Shown here: piece after piece, positions 27,151-36,901 of the stretch
Numbering within the stretch: position 1 is the stretch's first letter
Layout: each line of letters begins with the position of its first letter
Assembly (NCBI RefSeq): GCF_900184255.1
Contig: NZ_LT854640.1
Location: 1,758,156-1,822,155, forward strand
Direction: 5' to 3'
Length of the DNA stretch: 64,000 nt
Origin: Haloimpatiens massiliensis
Lineage (GTDB): Bacteria; Bacillota; Clostridia; Clostridiales; Clostridiaceae
The notes under the pieces: generated by a model
Seen by the model: only the letters and a program-made list of their open reading frames with translations
What the model was told of the DNA's origin: nothing
Databases searched by the model: none
Program-made: the position numbers and the translations under genes

Positions 27151-28290
27151 TAAATTGATTGATGCATTTAAATCTCTATCAATAGAAAACCCGCAACTGC
27201 ATTTATAAACTCTATCAGATAGTTTTAAATCTTTCTTATATGCTCCACAACAGCTACACATTTTACTACTTGGATAGAATCTATTAACTATTCTTACTTC
27301 AATATTATTTTGTTTGGCCTTTAAAATAAGCTTAGTTCTAAATTCATAAAACTTTTGCCCAGCAACCGCTTTAGCTAAATGTCTATTCTTCATCATTCCA
27401 CTTACATTTAAATCTTCAATAGTTATAAAACTTGGTTTTTGTTTTATTAACTCATTTACTGTTTTATTTATATAATCAGTTCTTATATTTGTAAGTCTTT
27501 GATGAAGTTTTTGTACCTTGACTATTTGTTTTTGGATATTTTGGCGAGTAGCTTCTCCTTTCTCTTTTTTATTTCTTAATTTTAAACTTTCATATTTTCT
27601 TGAAAGCTTTCTTTGCTCACGTTTTAGTTTCTTTTCTGCTTTTTTAACTGTTTTAGTTTTGTTAATATTCTTTTTAGATAAACCATTATTACAAATTGCA
27701 AAATTCTTTAGTCCAAGGTCTACGCCTATTCCTTCTGAATAAGGTTTATTGTCTAAATTAGTAGCTTCTTCAACTAAAATTGAAACAAAATATCTATCTG
27801 CTTTTTGACTTACTGTACCACTTTTAACTATAGCGTTAACTGGAATGTAACCAAATTCTTTTAATCTAATCCAGCCTAAAGTCGGAACTTTAACTCTATG
27901 TCTTTCAATAGTCCAATCTGTTTTATTATTCTTTGGAAAGTAAGCTTTAACATCTTGGTTTTTCTTTTTCTTAAATTTAGGGAAACTTGCTTTACCATCA
28001 AAAAACTTTTTAAAAGCTTTTTCTCCATTCATAATGGCTTGTTTAGTAGCTTTGGAAGACACTTCTTTAATCCAAGCTTTGTCAGGATGATTAGGAATAT
28101 ATTTGTTATTAAGCCATTTAGAAAAATCCATACCACTAATAAATTTTTTCTCTTTTTCATAAACTTCTTTATTATGAGCAATATAAAAATTGTATATAAA
28201 CCTACTTACACCAATAGTTTGATGAATTTTAGTTATCTGTTCTTCTGTTGGTTTAATTTCTATTTTGTATGCTTTTTTCAACTTCTTCAT
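27121..28290 (-). CDS. tnpB: TnpB RNA-guided nuclease (IS200/IS605/IS607 OrfB)
   Basis: 389 residues, full length. The RuvC-like active site is intact: D191 in G-V-D-L-G-L-K-N-F, Glu in I-T-I-E-D-L-N-V-S-G-M, and Asp in D-R-D-L-N-A-S-I-N. The zinc finger C-S-C-C-G and C-S-C-G is present near residues 345-365. The N-terminal helix-turn-helix (Y-K-I-E-I-K-P-T-E-E-Q) is normal. TnpB proteins are RNA-guided DNA endonucleases and ancestors of Cas12. Here the partner recombinase is truncated, so TnpB may survive as a solitary nuclease. Confidence 0.93.
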   Translation of the reverse strand: MKKLKKAYKIEIKPTEEQITKIHQTIGVSRFIYNFYIAHNKEVYEKEKKFISGMDFSKWLNNKYIPNHPDKAWIKEVSSKATKQAIMNGEKAFKKFFDGKASFPKFKKKKNQDVKAYFPKNNKTDWTIERHRVKVPTLGWIRLKEFGYIPVNAIVKSGTVSQKADRYFVSILVEEATNLDNKPYSEGIGVDLGLKNFAICNNGLSKKNINKTKTVKKAEKKLKREQRKLSRKYESLKLRNKKEKGEATRQNIQKQIVKVQKLHQRLTNIRTDYINKTVNELIKQKPSFITIEDLNVSGMMKNRHLAKAVAGQKFYEFRTKLILKAKQNNIEVRIVNRFYPSSKMCSCCGAYKKDLKLSDRVYKCSCGFSIDRDLNASINLANAKEYKIA

Positions 28291-28296
28291 CTTCCT

Positions 28297-28464
28297 TTAT
28301 CTTTTTCTTATATTTTCTTTATATTGCTCATAAGTATAATATCTCCTATTTGTTGGTGTTCTAAATGCTTTTAATATTCCTTCGTTATCCCATCTTTGCA
28401 ATGTTCTAACTGATACATTAATTAATTCTGCAAATTCATTTGGTTTATAGTTATTATTTTTCAA
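28297..28464 (-). pseudogene. IS607 TnpA remnant (MerR-like DNA-binding part only)
   Basis: A 55-residue frame from TTG 28464 behind AGGAAGTGAG. The sequence N-E-F-A-E-L-I-N-V-S-V-R-T-L-Q-R-W-D-N-E-G-I-L is the MerR-type helix-turn-helix of IS607 TnpA. The serine-recombinase catalytic domain that should follow is absent; a stop arrives after Y-T-Y-E-Q-Y-K-E-N-I-R-K-R and tnpB begins 6 bases later. The remainder was evidently deleted. Confidence 0.8.
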
Positions 28465-28732
28465 ATGTACTCACTTCCTTTTCATAAGTACATTTTACTA
28501 TATTTAATTACTTTTATTTATATTTTAAATAACTAAAGATATCTCCTTTATTATTTTCTCTAGTAATAGTATGAATAGTTTTTTAATAATTAATTCTTAT
28601 ACATTTAAACTTCTATTAATAGTTAATTATAATGCAGCTGAAATTAGTAATTTGCATTACATCTTTAACGCAAAATTCCTTTTAATTCAAAAACTACTTT
28701 TAACCCATTTATTCTCTTATATTATATTTTTC

Positions 28733-30940
28733 TTATTTCAAGTTCAACTTGGCTAGTGCATCTGCTAAAGCTGAATTTACTGGTGTCTCATTTTCCTTTT
28801 TAATTTTTTTCATATATTTGGCTACATCTTTTTTATTTACCTTATCTCCTTCTGCCTTCTTTCTCTTATTAAATGCAGAAAGTTTTTCTCTATAACTGCA
28901 GTTAGGACATACAAATATCCTACCTTCCCCTTCTCCTCTAAGCTCTAACTTTTTGTGACATTGAGGACATCTAGCATTAGTTACTTTAGAAAGATTTTTT
29001 CTATATCCACATTCTCTATCTTGACATACTAGCATCTTTCCCTTTTTTCCGTTAACCTCAAGAAGATACTTTCCACACTCTGGGCATTTAGCTCTAGTCA
29101 TATTATCATGAATATATTTTTCTGTGCTGCCTTTTACATCAGATACAAGCTTTGAAGCATAATTTTTCATATCTTCAATAAATTTTTTGTTATTTAATTT
29201 TCCCTTACTTATCTCAGCTAATTGCTGTTCCCATCTTGCAGTAAGTATTGGAGATTTTAAATCTGATGGTACAAGGTCTACTAATTGCTTACCTTTAGAA
29301 GTTGGATGAATATCTTTTCCTCTCTTTTCTATATAAAAAGTATTAAAAAGTTTCTCTATTATATCTGCTCTTGTGGCAACAGTTCCTAGTCCACCTGTTT
29401 CTCCTATGGTTTTCATTAATGTTTTGTTATTTGTTTCCATGTACTTTTGAGGATTTTCCATGGCTGAAAGTAATGTCCCTTCATTAAATCTTGCTGGTGG
29501 CTTTGTCTGTCCTTTTACTAATTTAGCTTCTCTTAATTTTATTTTATCTCCTTTTTTAATCTCTGGAAGTGCTTGTTCTTTCACTATCTCTTCCCTATCA
29601 TCATTGTAATCATCATCTAAAAATTCTTCTCTATCATACACAGTCTTCCAGCCTTTAAATTTAATTATTTTTCCCTTAGCAAAAAATGTTTCTCCTTCTA
29701 CTAAAGCTTTAACTGTAGTTTGCTCATATTCAAAAGGTGGACATAAAACCGCTAAGAATCTTCTTATAACTAAATCATAAATATTCATCTCTTCACTACT
29801 AAGACGTGATAAGCTTACTCTTTCCTCTGTAGGAATAATAGCATGGTGATCGCTTACCTTGCTGTTATCCACAAAACTTTTATTTCCTACTATTTTTCCT
29901 TTTAAAAGAGTTTGAGCGGATTTAGCATATGGTCCTATAGCTATGCTTTTAATTCTCTCTTTTAATGTTCCCACCACATCTGTAGTTATATACCTAGAAT
30001 CTGTTCTTGGATAAGTAAGCAATTTGTGATTTTCATACAATCTCTGCATAATTGATAATGTTTGTTTTGCAGAATATCCAAATCTTCTATTGGCATCCCT
30101 CTGAAGCTCTGTTAAATCATATAAAGCAGGAGAAAACTTTTTCTTATAAGATTTATTTATTTCTATAATTTCTCCTTCTTTACCATCAACCCTGGTTACA
30201 ATACTCTCACCTTTGCTTTTATTAAAGGTTCTAGTTTGTCCTCCTTTGTTATCTTGCCACTGAAGTGTAAATCCATTTGCTTTTGCATTTACAGAATAAT
30301 AGTCCTTAGGAACAAAATTTTTAATTTCCTCTTCCCTTTCTACTATCATAGCTAGAGTAGGCGTTTGAACCCTTCCTGCTGAAAGCTGAGCATTGTATTT
30401 ACAAGTTAAAGCCCTAGTAACATTAAGACCTACAAACCAATCCGCCTCTGCTCTACATACAGCTGACTTATATAGATTTTCATAATCCTTAGAAGGCTTT
30501 AAATTATTAAATCCTTCCTTAATAGCCTTATCTGTTTGAGAAGATATCCAAAGACGTTTCATTGGCTTTTTAACCTTTGCCTTTTCTATTATCCATCTTG
30601 CCACCAACTCTCCTTCTCTCCCTGCATCTGTGGCTATAACAATTTCCTTTACATCATTTCTATAAAGTTGATTTTTTACCGCACTAAATTGCTTAGAGGT
30701 TTTCTTTATTACTACAAGTTTCAAATAAGAAGGTATCATTGGAAGCTGTTCCATATTCCAAGATTTATACTTAACATCATAGGCTTCTGGATCTGCTAAA
30801 GTAACTAAATGTCCAAGAGCCCAAGTAACTATATATTTATCACCTTCTAAATATCCATTACCCTTTTTCTTACATTTTAAAACTCTAGCCAAATCACGCC
30901 CAACGGAAGGCTTTTCAGCTAATACTAATATTTTACTCAT
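28733..30940 (-). CDS. topB: DNA topoisomerase III
   Basis: 735 residues, a type IA topoisomerase that relaxes and decatenates DNA via a 5'-phosphotyrosine. The Toprim domain starts L-A-E-K-P-S-V-G-R-D-L-A and contains I-A-T-D-A-G-R-E-G-E. The active-site Tyr is in L-L-T-Y-P-R-T-D-S-R-Y-I near residue 310. Two C-terminal zinc ribbons (C-P-E-C...C-Q-D-R-E-C; C-P-Q-C...C-P-N-C) are present near residues 618-690. The ribosome binding site is weak. The length and domain order fit the clostridial housekeeping TopB rather than a plasmid form. Confidence 0.93.
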   Translation of the reverse strand: MSKILVLAEKPSVGRDLARVLKCKKKGNGYLEGDKYIVTWALGHLVTLADPEAYDVKYKSWNMEQLPMIPSYLKLVVIKKTSKQFSAVKNQLYRNDVKEIVIATDAGREGELVARWIIEKAKVKKPMKRLWISSQTDKAIKEGFNNLKPSKDYENLYKSAVCRAEADWFVGLNVTRALTCKYNAQLSAGRVQTPTLAMIVEREEEIKNFVPKDYYSVNAKANGFTLQWQDNKGGQTRTFNKSKGESIVTRVDGKEGEIIEINKSYKKKFSPALYDLTELQRDANRRFGYSAKQTLSIMQRLYENHKLLTYPRTDSRYITTDVVGTLKERIKSIAIGPYAKSAQTLLKGKIVGNKSFVDNSKVSDHHAIIPTEERVSLSRLSSEEMNIYDLVIRRFLAVLCPPFEYEQTTVKALVEGETFFAKGKIIKFKGWKTVYDREEFLDDDYNDDREEIVKEQALPEIKKGDKIKLREAKLVKGQTKPPARFNEGTLLSAMENPQKYMETNNKTLMKTIGETGGLGTVATRADIIEKLFNTFYIEKRGKDIHPTSKGKQLVDLVPSDLKSPILTARWEQQLAEISKGKLNNKKFIEDMKNYASKLVSDVKGSTEKYIHDNMTRAKCPECGKYLLEVNGKKGKMLVCQDRECGYRKNLSKVTNARCPQCHKKLELRGEGEGRIFVCPNCSYREKLSAFNKRKKAEGDKVNKKDVAKYMKKIKKENETPVNSALADALAKLNLK

Positions 30941-31317
30941 ATATCATCTTAGTGAAAGAGCGAATCAAACACACTAAATCACTAAATACTCACTTCCTTT
31001 CTTTTTATATTATTTCATATCCATTACAATACGTAAAATACATTTATTTTAATTAAACCACAAAAGGTACACTGTGGTGGAATTATATATTAAATTAACT
31101 TTTAAACACAGAATCACTAATATTATACCTTATATTATTTCCAATATAAAAATACAGAATTTTCAATTATTAAGGATTTTACTATTCACTATGATATAAT
31201 ATAAATCCGTTGGGTATTAAATCAAAAACCTTGCATATTTTGTTACCATTTTTATCCAGTATACCTAATATGCTATAGGTTTAAACTATTAATATGTCAC
31301 TGAAAAGGAGTGTTACT
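30941..31317. other. 377-bp divergent intergenic region
   Basis: It contains a short family B fragment at about 31055-31090 (ccacaaaaggtacactgtgg, self-complementary) and the ribosome binding site of the plus-strand gene. No other feature is recognised. Confidence 0.55.
31055..31090. repeat. Family B fragment
   Basis: aaaccacaaaaggtacactgtggtggaattat-type sequence matches the left end of the full copy at 15754-15946 and forms a small CCACA/TGTGG hairpin. Confidence 0.6.
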
Positions 31318-31644
31318 ATGAAAATTTTTGAAACTCTTATTGATGAGACTTTACAAGCTGAAGACATAGAAGAACTAGAGGCTGCAGCAGATTTGTTTCA
31401 ATTTGGTATCGAGAAAGGCTATTACACTAAAAAGCAAGCGGATGAATTTAATTCTACTTATTGGAAAGTAAAAAACAAATGGCTAGCTTATGAAATTTCA
31501 GAAAAAATAAAAGCTAATATGTTTGACATTATATATATAGTTTCCAATGCCCCTGCTAATATAAAAGATAATAAAGATGAACTTTTTAACTATGTAAACG
31601 GACGTATTAAAGCACTTAAAGGTAAAATAGGAAAACTAAAATAA
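31318..31644 (+). CDS. Hypothetical acidic helical protein
   Basis: 108 residues from the ATG at 31318, preceded by AAAGGAG; an earlier in-frame ATG at 31294 is upstream of that site. The sequence is helical and acidic at the start (L-Q-A-E-D-I-E-E-L-E-A-A-A-D-L-F-Q-F-G-I-E-K-G-Y-Y) and basic at the end. No transmembrane segment or known motif is seen. It stands alone between topB and argH with a long hairpin terminator after it. No family is recognised. Confidence 0.7.
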   Translation: MKIFETLIDETLQAEDIEELEAAADLFQFGIEKGYYTKKQADEFNSTYWKVKNKWLAYEISEKIKANMFDIIYIVSNAPANIKDNKDELFNYVNGRIKALKGKIGKLK

Positions 31645-31646
31645 AC

Positions 31647-31735
31647 AAATCTGCCTTTAATTTGGTAGTAAATGTGTTTTTCTAGATACTCTCAAAACCA
31701 CATTTATTACTTTCTTAAAGACAGATTTTTCTATA
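31647..31735. terminator. Long bidirectional hairpin terminator
   Basis: AAATCTGCCTTTAA pairs with TTAAAGACAGATTT (one mismatch), and inside it GTAGTAAATGTG pairs with CACATTTATTAC. It lies between convergent genes with a T-rich tail on the right. Confidence 0.7.
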
Positions 31736-31784
31736 CCCTTATGCAGAACATTTTAACCTTTCTAAATTTAAAATATTAGATTTT

Positions 31785-33101
31785 CTATAGTAAATTTTTC
31801 TTTGCACCCTTCTTTAAAGTACTTTTATAATCAATAAATTCGTATATGTCATCTTGAAATTTATAACTAAATTCTTGAAGCTCCTCTAAATATAACTCCT
31901 CAATGGCTTTATTTTTTTCTTCACAATACATAACTATAGAGCCTATTATTCCGTGGGCATCTCTAAAAGCTACACCTTTATTTACCAAATAATCTGCTGC
32001 CTCTGTAGCATTTAAAAATCCTTTCTTTACTGCATTATACATATTATGTTCTTTAATTTTTAACCCCTCTAACATTTGGGTCATTATTATAATACATTTT
32101 AGAAAAGTATCACTTGCATCAAAAAAAGGCTCTTTATCCTCTTGCATATCTTTGTTGTAGGCTAATGGTAATCCTTTCATGGTAGTAAGAAGAGAAATTA
32201 AATCTCCATAAACCCTTCCACATTTACCCCTTATAAGTTCTGCAGCGTCTGGATTTCTCTTTTGAGGCATTATACTACTTCCCGTAGAAAAGCTATCACT
32301 TATTTCTATAAAATCAAATTCCTTTGTACTCCATAAAATAAGCTCCTCACTTAATCTACTTAAGTGCATCATAGATATGGAAAAATTTGATATTAGTTCT
32401 ATAATATAATCTCTATCACTTACACCGTCCAAAAAATTATCTACAGGTTTTTTAAAACCTAACTGTTCAGTGGTAAAATTCCTATCAGTTTCATATGTAG
32501 TTCCTGCCAAAGCACAGCACCCTAAGGGGTTTTCATTAAGTATGCATAGAGCATTTTCTAGTCTTTTTTTATCCCTGTAAAACATACTATAATAAGCCAT
32601 CATATGGTGTTTAAAAGTAATCACTTGTGCTCTTTGAAGATGAGTATATCCTGGCATAATAACTGGGTTTTTGTGAGCTAAATTCTTTATATTTTTTAAT
32701 AAAATATCTACAGCATCTATTATTTCTATAGCTTTATGCTTTGCATATAAACGCATATCCAATGCCACTTGATCATTTCTACTCCTAGCGGTGTGAAGTT
32801 TTTTTCCCACATCACCTATACGCTGTATTAGATTTATCTCCACAAAACTATGAATATCCTCATATTCTCCTTGTATACTTAAACTTCCGCTTTCTATATC
32901 TTGCAGTATGGATTTTAATCCATTTACTATTGCTTTTTCTTCCTCGTCTTTTAATATAGAGCACTTACAAAGCATCTTTACATGAGCAATACTCCCGATA
33001 ATATCTTGATAATATAATTTTTTATCAAAAGGAAGGGAGCTATTAAAGTCCTCCATAAGCTTACTTTCTCCCTGTTTAAATCTTCCACCCCAAAGTTTCA
33101 T
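31785..33101 (-). CDS. argH: Argininosuccinate lyase
   Basis: 438 residues. It cleaves argininosuccinate to arginine and fumarate, the last step of arginine synthesis. The fumarase/aspartase signature G-S-S-I-M-P-Q-K-R-N-P-D is near residue 275 and the substrate-binding T-A-R-S-R-N-D-Q-V-A near residue 106. It follows argG by 13 bases, so the two form an operon. GAGGGTGATTGG precedes the ATG. Length and motifs are normal. Confidence 0.96.
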   Translation of the reverse strand: MKLWGGRFKQGESKLMEDFNSSLPFDKKLYYQDIIGSIAHVKMLCKCSILKDEEEKAIVNGLKSILQDIESGSLSIQGEYEDIHSFVEINLIQRIGDVGKKLHTARSRNDQVALDMRLYAKHKAIEIIDAVDILLKNIKNLAHKNPVIMPGYTHLQRAQVITFKHHMMAYYSMFYRDKKRLENALCILNENPLGCCALAGTTYETDRNFTTEQLGFKKPVDNFLDGVSDRDYIIELISNFSISMMHLSRLSEELILWSTKEFDFIEISDSFSTGSSIMPQKRNPDAAELIRGKCGRVYGDLISLLTTMKGLPLAYNKDMQEDKEPFFDASDTFLKCIIIMTQMLEGLKIKEHNMYNAVKKGFLNATEAADYLVNKGVAFRDAHGIIGSIVMYCEEKNKAIEELYLEELQEFSYKFQDDIYEFIDYKSTLKKGAKKNLL

Positions 33102-33114
33102 CCAATCACCCTCA

Positions 33115-34311
33115 TTATGAATTTTTCTTTAATGCATTTATTTTACCTGGCAGAGAAAATAGCTTTATAAATCCTTCTGCATCCTTATGATCATATAAAT
33201 CACTAGCACCAAAAGAAGAAATTCCTTCATCATATAATGCATAAGGTGATTCTTTGCCAGCCGCCATTACATTGCCCTTGTACAATTTAAGCTTTACTGT
33301 ACCAGTTACAGTTTCCTGAGTTTTTTCAACAAATGCATCCAGAGCATCTTTTATTTTAGTAAACCAAAGACCATTATATACAAGTTCACCATACTTTTGA
33401 GAAATACCATATTTAAAATGAAGCGTTTCTTTATCTAAAGTAATCTCTTCTAACTCTTTATGTGCTACATAAAGTATAGTTCCTGCTGGTGTTTCATATA
33501 TGCCTCTAGATTTCATGCCAACTAATCTATTTTCCACTAAATCTACAATTCCTATGCCATTTTCTCCCCCTACTTCATTCAAGATTTTAACTATATCTAA
33601 TGGGGACAGTTCTTCACCGTTTATTTTTTTAGGAACTCCCTTTTCAAAATATATTTCTACATAGGTAGCTTCATCCTTAGCTTTTTCAGGAGAAATAGTC
33701 ATATGATACATTTCATTATTATGCTCTTTACTTAAAATCTCAATATCTCCACCTTCATGACTGGTATGCCAAAGATTTTGATCTACTGAATATATTTTTT
33801 CCTTAGTAACAGATATAGGAATTCCCTTTTCTTTTGCATAATCAATGGCATCTTCTCTTGATTTTATATTCCAAATTCTCCAAGGAGCTATGATTTTTAT
33901 AAAAGGATCTATAGATGCTATGGAGACTTCAAATCTAACTTGATCATTTCCCTTTCCAGTACATCCATGACATATGTACTTAGCGCCTTCCTTATGAGCT
34001 ATCTCCACTAATTTTTTACTCATTAAAGGTCTTGCAAAAGAAGTCCCTAAAAGGTATTTCTCCTCATATACGGCATTAGCCTTAAGTCCCTTAAAAACAT
34101 AATCCTCTATAAATTCCTCTGTTAAATCCTCTATATAAACCTTGAAAGCACCTGAATTTATAGCTTTTTTCTCTATTTCATCCATAGGATCCTTTTGACC
34201 TACATTTATACAAACAGCAATTACATCTAAATCATAATTTTCCTTCAGCCAAGATATTATTATAGACGTATCCAAACCTCCTGAATAGGCTAGTACAACT
34301 TTTTCTTTCAT
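33115..34311 (-). CDS. argG: Argininosuccinate synthase
   Basis: 398 residues. It ligates citrulline and aspartate with ATP. The N-terminal PP-loop motif is A-Y-S-G-G-L-D-T-S-I-I, with the second family signature G-C-T-G-K-G-N-D-Q-V-R-F-E near residue 115. It starts at an ATG behind AAGGAGG and leads the argGH operon. A short family A repeat lies in the upstream region. No ArgR box was recognised with confidence. Confidence 0.96.
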   Translation of the reverse strand: MKEKVVLAYSGGLDTSIIISWLKENYDLDVIAVCINVGQKDPMDEIEKKAINSGAFKVYIEDLTEEFIEDYVFKGLKANAVYEEKYLLGTSFARPLMSKKLVEIAHKEGAKYICHGCTGKGNDQVRFEVSIASIDPFIKIIAPWRIWNIKSREDAIDYAKEKGIPISVTKEKIYSVDQNLWHTSHEGGDIEILSKEHNNEMYHMTISPEKAKDEATYVEIYFEKGVPKKINGEELSPLDIVKILNEVGGENGIGIVDLVENRLVGMKSRGIYETPAGTILYVAHKELEEITLDKETLHFKYGISQKYGELVYNGLWFTKIKDALDAFVEKTQETVTGTVKLKLYKGNVMAAGKESPYALYDEGISSFGASDLYDHKDAEGFIKLFSLPGKINALKKNS

Positions 34312-34353
34312 TTATAATTCCTCCTTAGTTAGCTAGTTCGCTTTTTTTATTTC

Positions 34354-34450
34354 TTAATTATTCAACTTTCGCAGTTATAAAATAAAAATTTTAAACCCCT
34401 ATTAATCTAATGTAGAGCTTGAACTTTATGTGCGAAAGTTCAGTTAATTA
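34354..34450. repeat. Family A repeat, minimal copy (about 97 bp)
   Basis: Only the two termini are present, joined directly: ttcaactttcgcagttataa ... cttgaactttatgtgcgaaa. It shows that the purine/pyrimidine arms of the longer copies are dispensable. It lies between the glnQ-like gene and argG, where it could affect transcription between them. Confidence 0.8.
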
Positions 34451-34527
34451 TATGCACATTAATCTTTATTTACGCACTATAGAATATTTTTTCATAACAA
34501 CACTTTCTACAACTTTAATTTCAAATT

Positions 34528-35262
34528 TTAACTTAAAACCTTATTTAAAAATACCTTTGTTCTTTCTTCCTTAGGATTATTAAAAATCTCCTCTGGAGTA
34601 CCTTTCTCTACAATTTTTCCATCATCCATGAATATAATCTTATCCGCCACTTCTTTAGCAAAACTCATTTCATGAGTTACCACTACCATTGTCATGCCTT
34701 CCTTTGCCAAATTCTTCATAACACTTAATACTTCACCTACAAGTTCTGGGTCCAAAGCGGAAGTAGGCTCATCAAATAGCATTATATCTGGATTCATTGC
34801 AAGTGCTCTAGCAATAGCTACCCTTTGTTTCTGTCCTCCTGATAATTTAGACGGATAATAATGTATTTTGTCTTCTAATCCAACTTTTTCTAAAAGCTCT
34901 AAAGCTATTTTTTTAACCTGATCCTTATCCTCTTTTTTTACAATTATAGGAGCCTCCATAACATTTTCCAGCACCGTCATATGAGGAAAAAGATTAAAAT
35001 TTTGAAACACCATTCCTATTTTTTCTATGGTTTTTCTTAACTTCTTTTTATTTTTAATCTGTAATTCTTCTCCTTCAATTAAAACTTTTCCGCTCTCAGG
35101 AACCTCTAAGGAATTTAGACACCTTAACAAAGTGCTCTTTCCTGAACCTGATGGTCCTATAATTACTAGAACTTCACCTTTTAAAACTTCTATATTCAAA
35201 TTTTCAAATACTATCAACTTATGAAATTTCTTTGTTAAATTAATTGTTTCAACAATCTTCAA
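34528..35262 (-). CDS. Polar amino-acid ABC importer ATPase (GlnQ-like)
   Basis: 244 residues. Walker A G-P-S-G-S-G-K-S-T near residue 36, signature L-S-G-G-Q-K-Q-R, Walker B I-M-L-F-D-E-P-T-S-A-L-D-P. TTG start behind GGAGG. It is the last of a three-gene leftward importer operon (binding protein, permease, ATPase). The subfamily imports glutamine, cystine, arginine or related amino acids; the ligand is not fixed by sequence. Confidence 0.9.
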   Translation of the reverse strand: MKIVETINLTKKFHKLIVFENLNIEVLKGEVLVIIGPSGSGKSTLLRCLNSLEVPESGKVLIEGEELQIKNKKKLRKTIEKIGMVFQNFNLFPHMTVLENVMEAPIIVKKEDKDQVKKIALELLEKVGLEDKIHYYPSKLSGGQKQRVAIARALAMNPDIMLFDEPTSALDPELVGEVLSVMKNLAKEGMTMVVVTHEMSFAKEVADKIIFMDDGKIVEKGTPEEIFNNPKEERTKVFLNKVLS

Positions 35263-35373
35263 TTTTGTGCCTCCTTCCCATTTACAAGATTGTATAAATT
35301 TTTAGCACTATTTTTTTCATATTTCACTTTACATATCTTCTGTTGTCATAATTTTATATTTATTTTAGTGTAT

Positions 35374-36021
35374 TTAATAAATTGAAAGTTTCTTCTCTAA
35401 TAAAGAAAATACGGTTGTAAACAATGTAGTCATTACCAAATAAAGACTTCCTGCTATAAAGAAGGCTTCCATAGGTCTAAAGCTTGATGCATATAAAAGC
35501 TGCGCTGATCTCATAGTTTCAACCATGGATATAGTAGAGACTAAAGAAGTATCTTTAAGCATGGTAATAAATTCATTTCCCACGGAAGGAGTTATAATTT
35601 TAAAAGCTTGAGGTAATACCACCTTTTTCATAGATTGTACATAATTAAAACCCAATGCTTTACATGCCTCAAATTGCCCCTTATCCACTGATAAAATCCC
35701 ACCTCGGATTATTTCAGCCATATATGCCCCAGAATTTAAACTTAATCCTATAATAGCTGCGTACATAGGGGTAAGTTCTATTCCTACAAAGGGTAAGCCA
35801 TAATAAAAGAAAAATAATTGCAATAAAATAGGTGTTCCTCTTAAAAGCCATGTATAAAACCCTCCTATAGTATACAAGAATTTATTTCCAGAGAGTTTCA
35901 TTAGGGAAACTAATACTCCAATGATGCTACCTAAAAACACTGATACAACTGTAAGCTCAATAGTCATAATGCTACCTTTTAATATAATAGGAAACATTTC
36001 TTTAATAATATTTAATTGCAA
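35374..36021 (-). CDS. Polar amino-acid ABC importer permease (HisM/GlnP type)
   Basis: 215 residues with about five membrane helices. It has the HisMQ family motif E-x-x-R-G-G-I-L-S-V-D-K-G-Q-F-E-A-C-K-A-L-G-F with the EAA loop near residue 130. TTG start behind GGAGG. It lies between the binding protein and the ATPase; a homodimeric channel is typical of this family. Confidence 0.9.
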   Translation of the reverse strand: MQLNIIKEMFPIILKGSIMTIELTVVSVFLGSIIGVLVSLMKLSGNKFLYTIGGFYTWLLRGTPILLQLFFFYYGLPFVGIELTPMYAAIIGLSLNSGAYMAEIIRGGILSVDKGQFEACKALGFNYVQSMKKVVLPQAFKIITPSVGNEFITMLKDTSLVSTISMVETMRSAQLLYASSFRPMEAFFIAGSLYLVMTTLFTTVFSLLEKKLSIY

Positions 36022-36097
36022 ATGCTCTCCTCCTTTGCCTATTTAATCTTTTATTGATAGTTTTACAATTGAATAATAATTTCAAAATTTAATATTA

Positions 36098-36901
36098 TTA
36101 ATTTTCCATATTCTTTGCATAAGCATCAAATCCAAACCATTTAATTGATAATTTAGATAAAGTTCCTTCCTGTTTTAGCTCATCAATAGCCTTCTGTATA
36201 GCATCTTTTAATTCTTTATCATTCTTTTTAAATCCAATGCCCATAGGCTCTTTACTTACCATGCCATCTAATATTTTGTATTCTCCAGGACTTTTAGTAG
36301 TATAATATCCACCTACTTGAGCATCCATAATAACCGCATCTACTCTTTTAGAAGATAATTCATGAAATGCCTCTGTTATTTTGTCATACTTTTTCACTTC
36401 TTTTAACTCCTTAATTTCAGAAGCAGCCTTGTCACCAGTAGAACCTAATTGACATGCCAATACTTTGCCTTTTAAATCTTTAAAACTTTTTATGGATGTT
36501 TCTTCACTTCTCACAGCTATAACTTGTCCACCCATTATGTATGGTTTTGAAAAATCTATAGTTTCCTTTCTCTTATCAGTAATACTCAATCCTGAAATTA
36601 TCACATTAAATTTTGAAGCATTAAGAGCTAATAATATTCCATTAAAATCGGAAGTTATAAATTCAGCCTTAACCCCAAGTTTCTTAGCTATTTCCTTGCC
36701 TAAATCTATGTCAAATCCCACCAAATTATTTTTTGAATCTCTAAACTCCATTGGTGGATAAGAATCATCTAGTCCTATAGTTAACTTACCTGAATTTTTT
36801 ACATTTTGGAGTGCATTACCTTCACTCTTCTTTTTTCCACATGCTACTAACAAAGTGCTTACCATTAAAACTGTTAAAATAATAGATAGAATTTTTTTCA
36901 T
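36098..36901 (-). CDS. Polar amino-acid ABC importer substrate-binding lipoprotein
   Basis: 267 residues. The lipoprotein signal ends L-L-V-A-C-G-K (cysteine near residue 21). The mature part is a SBP_bac_3 domain: G-K-L-T-I-G-L-D-D-S-Y-P-P-M-E-F-R-D near residue 38 and V-G-F-D-I-D-L-G-K-E-I-A-K-K-L-G, the classical polar amino-acid-binding signature. It is the first gene of the importer operon. Proximity to argGH makes arginine-related uptake conceivable, but that is position-based only. Confidence 0.9.
   Translation of the reverse strand: MKKILSIILTVLMVSTLLVACGKKKSEGNALQNVKNSGKLTIGLDDSYPPMEFRDSKNNLVGFDIDLGKEIAKKLGVKAEFITSDFNGILLALNASKFNVIISGLSITDKRKETIDFSKPYIMGGQVIAVRSEETSIKSFKDLKGKVLACQLGSTGDKAASEIKELKEVKKYDKITEAFHELSSKRVDAVIMDAQVGGYYTTKSPGEYKILDGMVSKEPMGIGFKKNDKELKDAIQKAIDELKQEGTLSKLSIKWFGFDAYAKNMEN

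Larger units (their letters stand above)
26980..28480 (-). mobile_element. Decayed IS607-type element (tnpA remnant plus tnpB)
   Basis: The gene order is a MerR-like TnpA start followed by TnpB, as in IS607. The TnpA recombinase domain is missing, so the element cannot move on its own. No inverted repeats are expected for this family, and the exact ends are uncertain. Confidence 0.65.
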
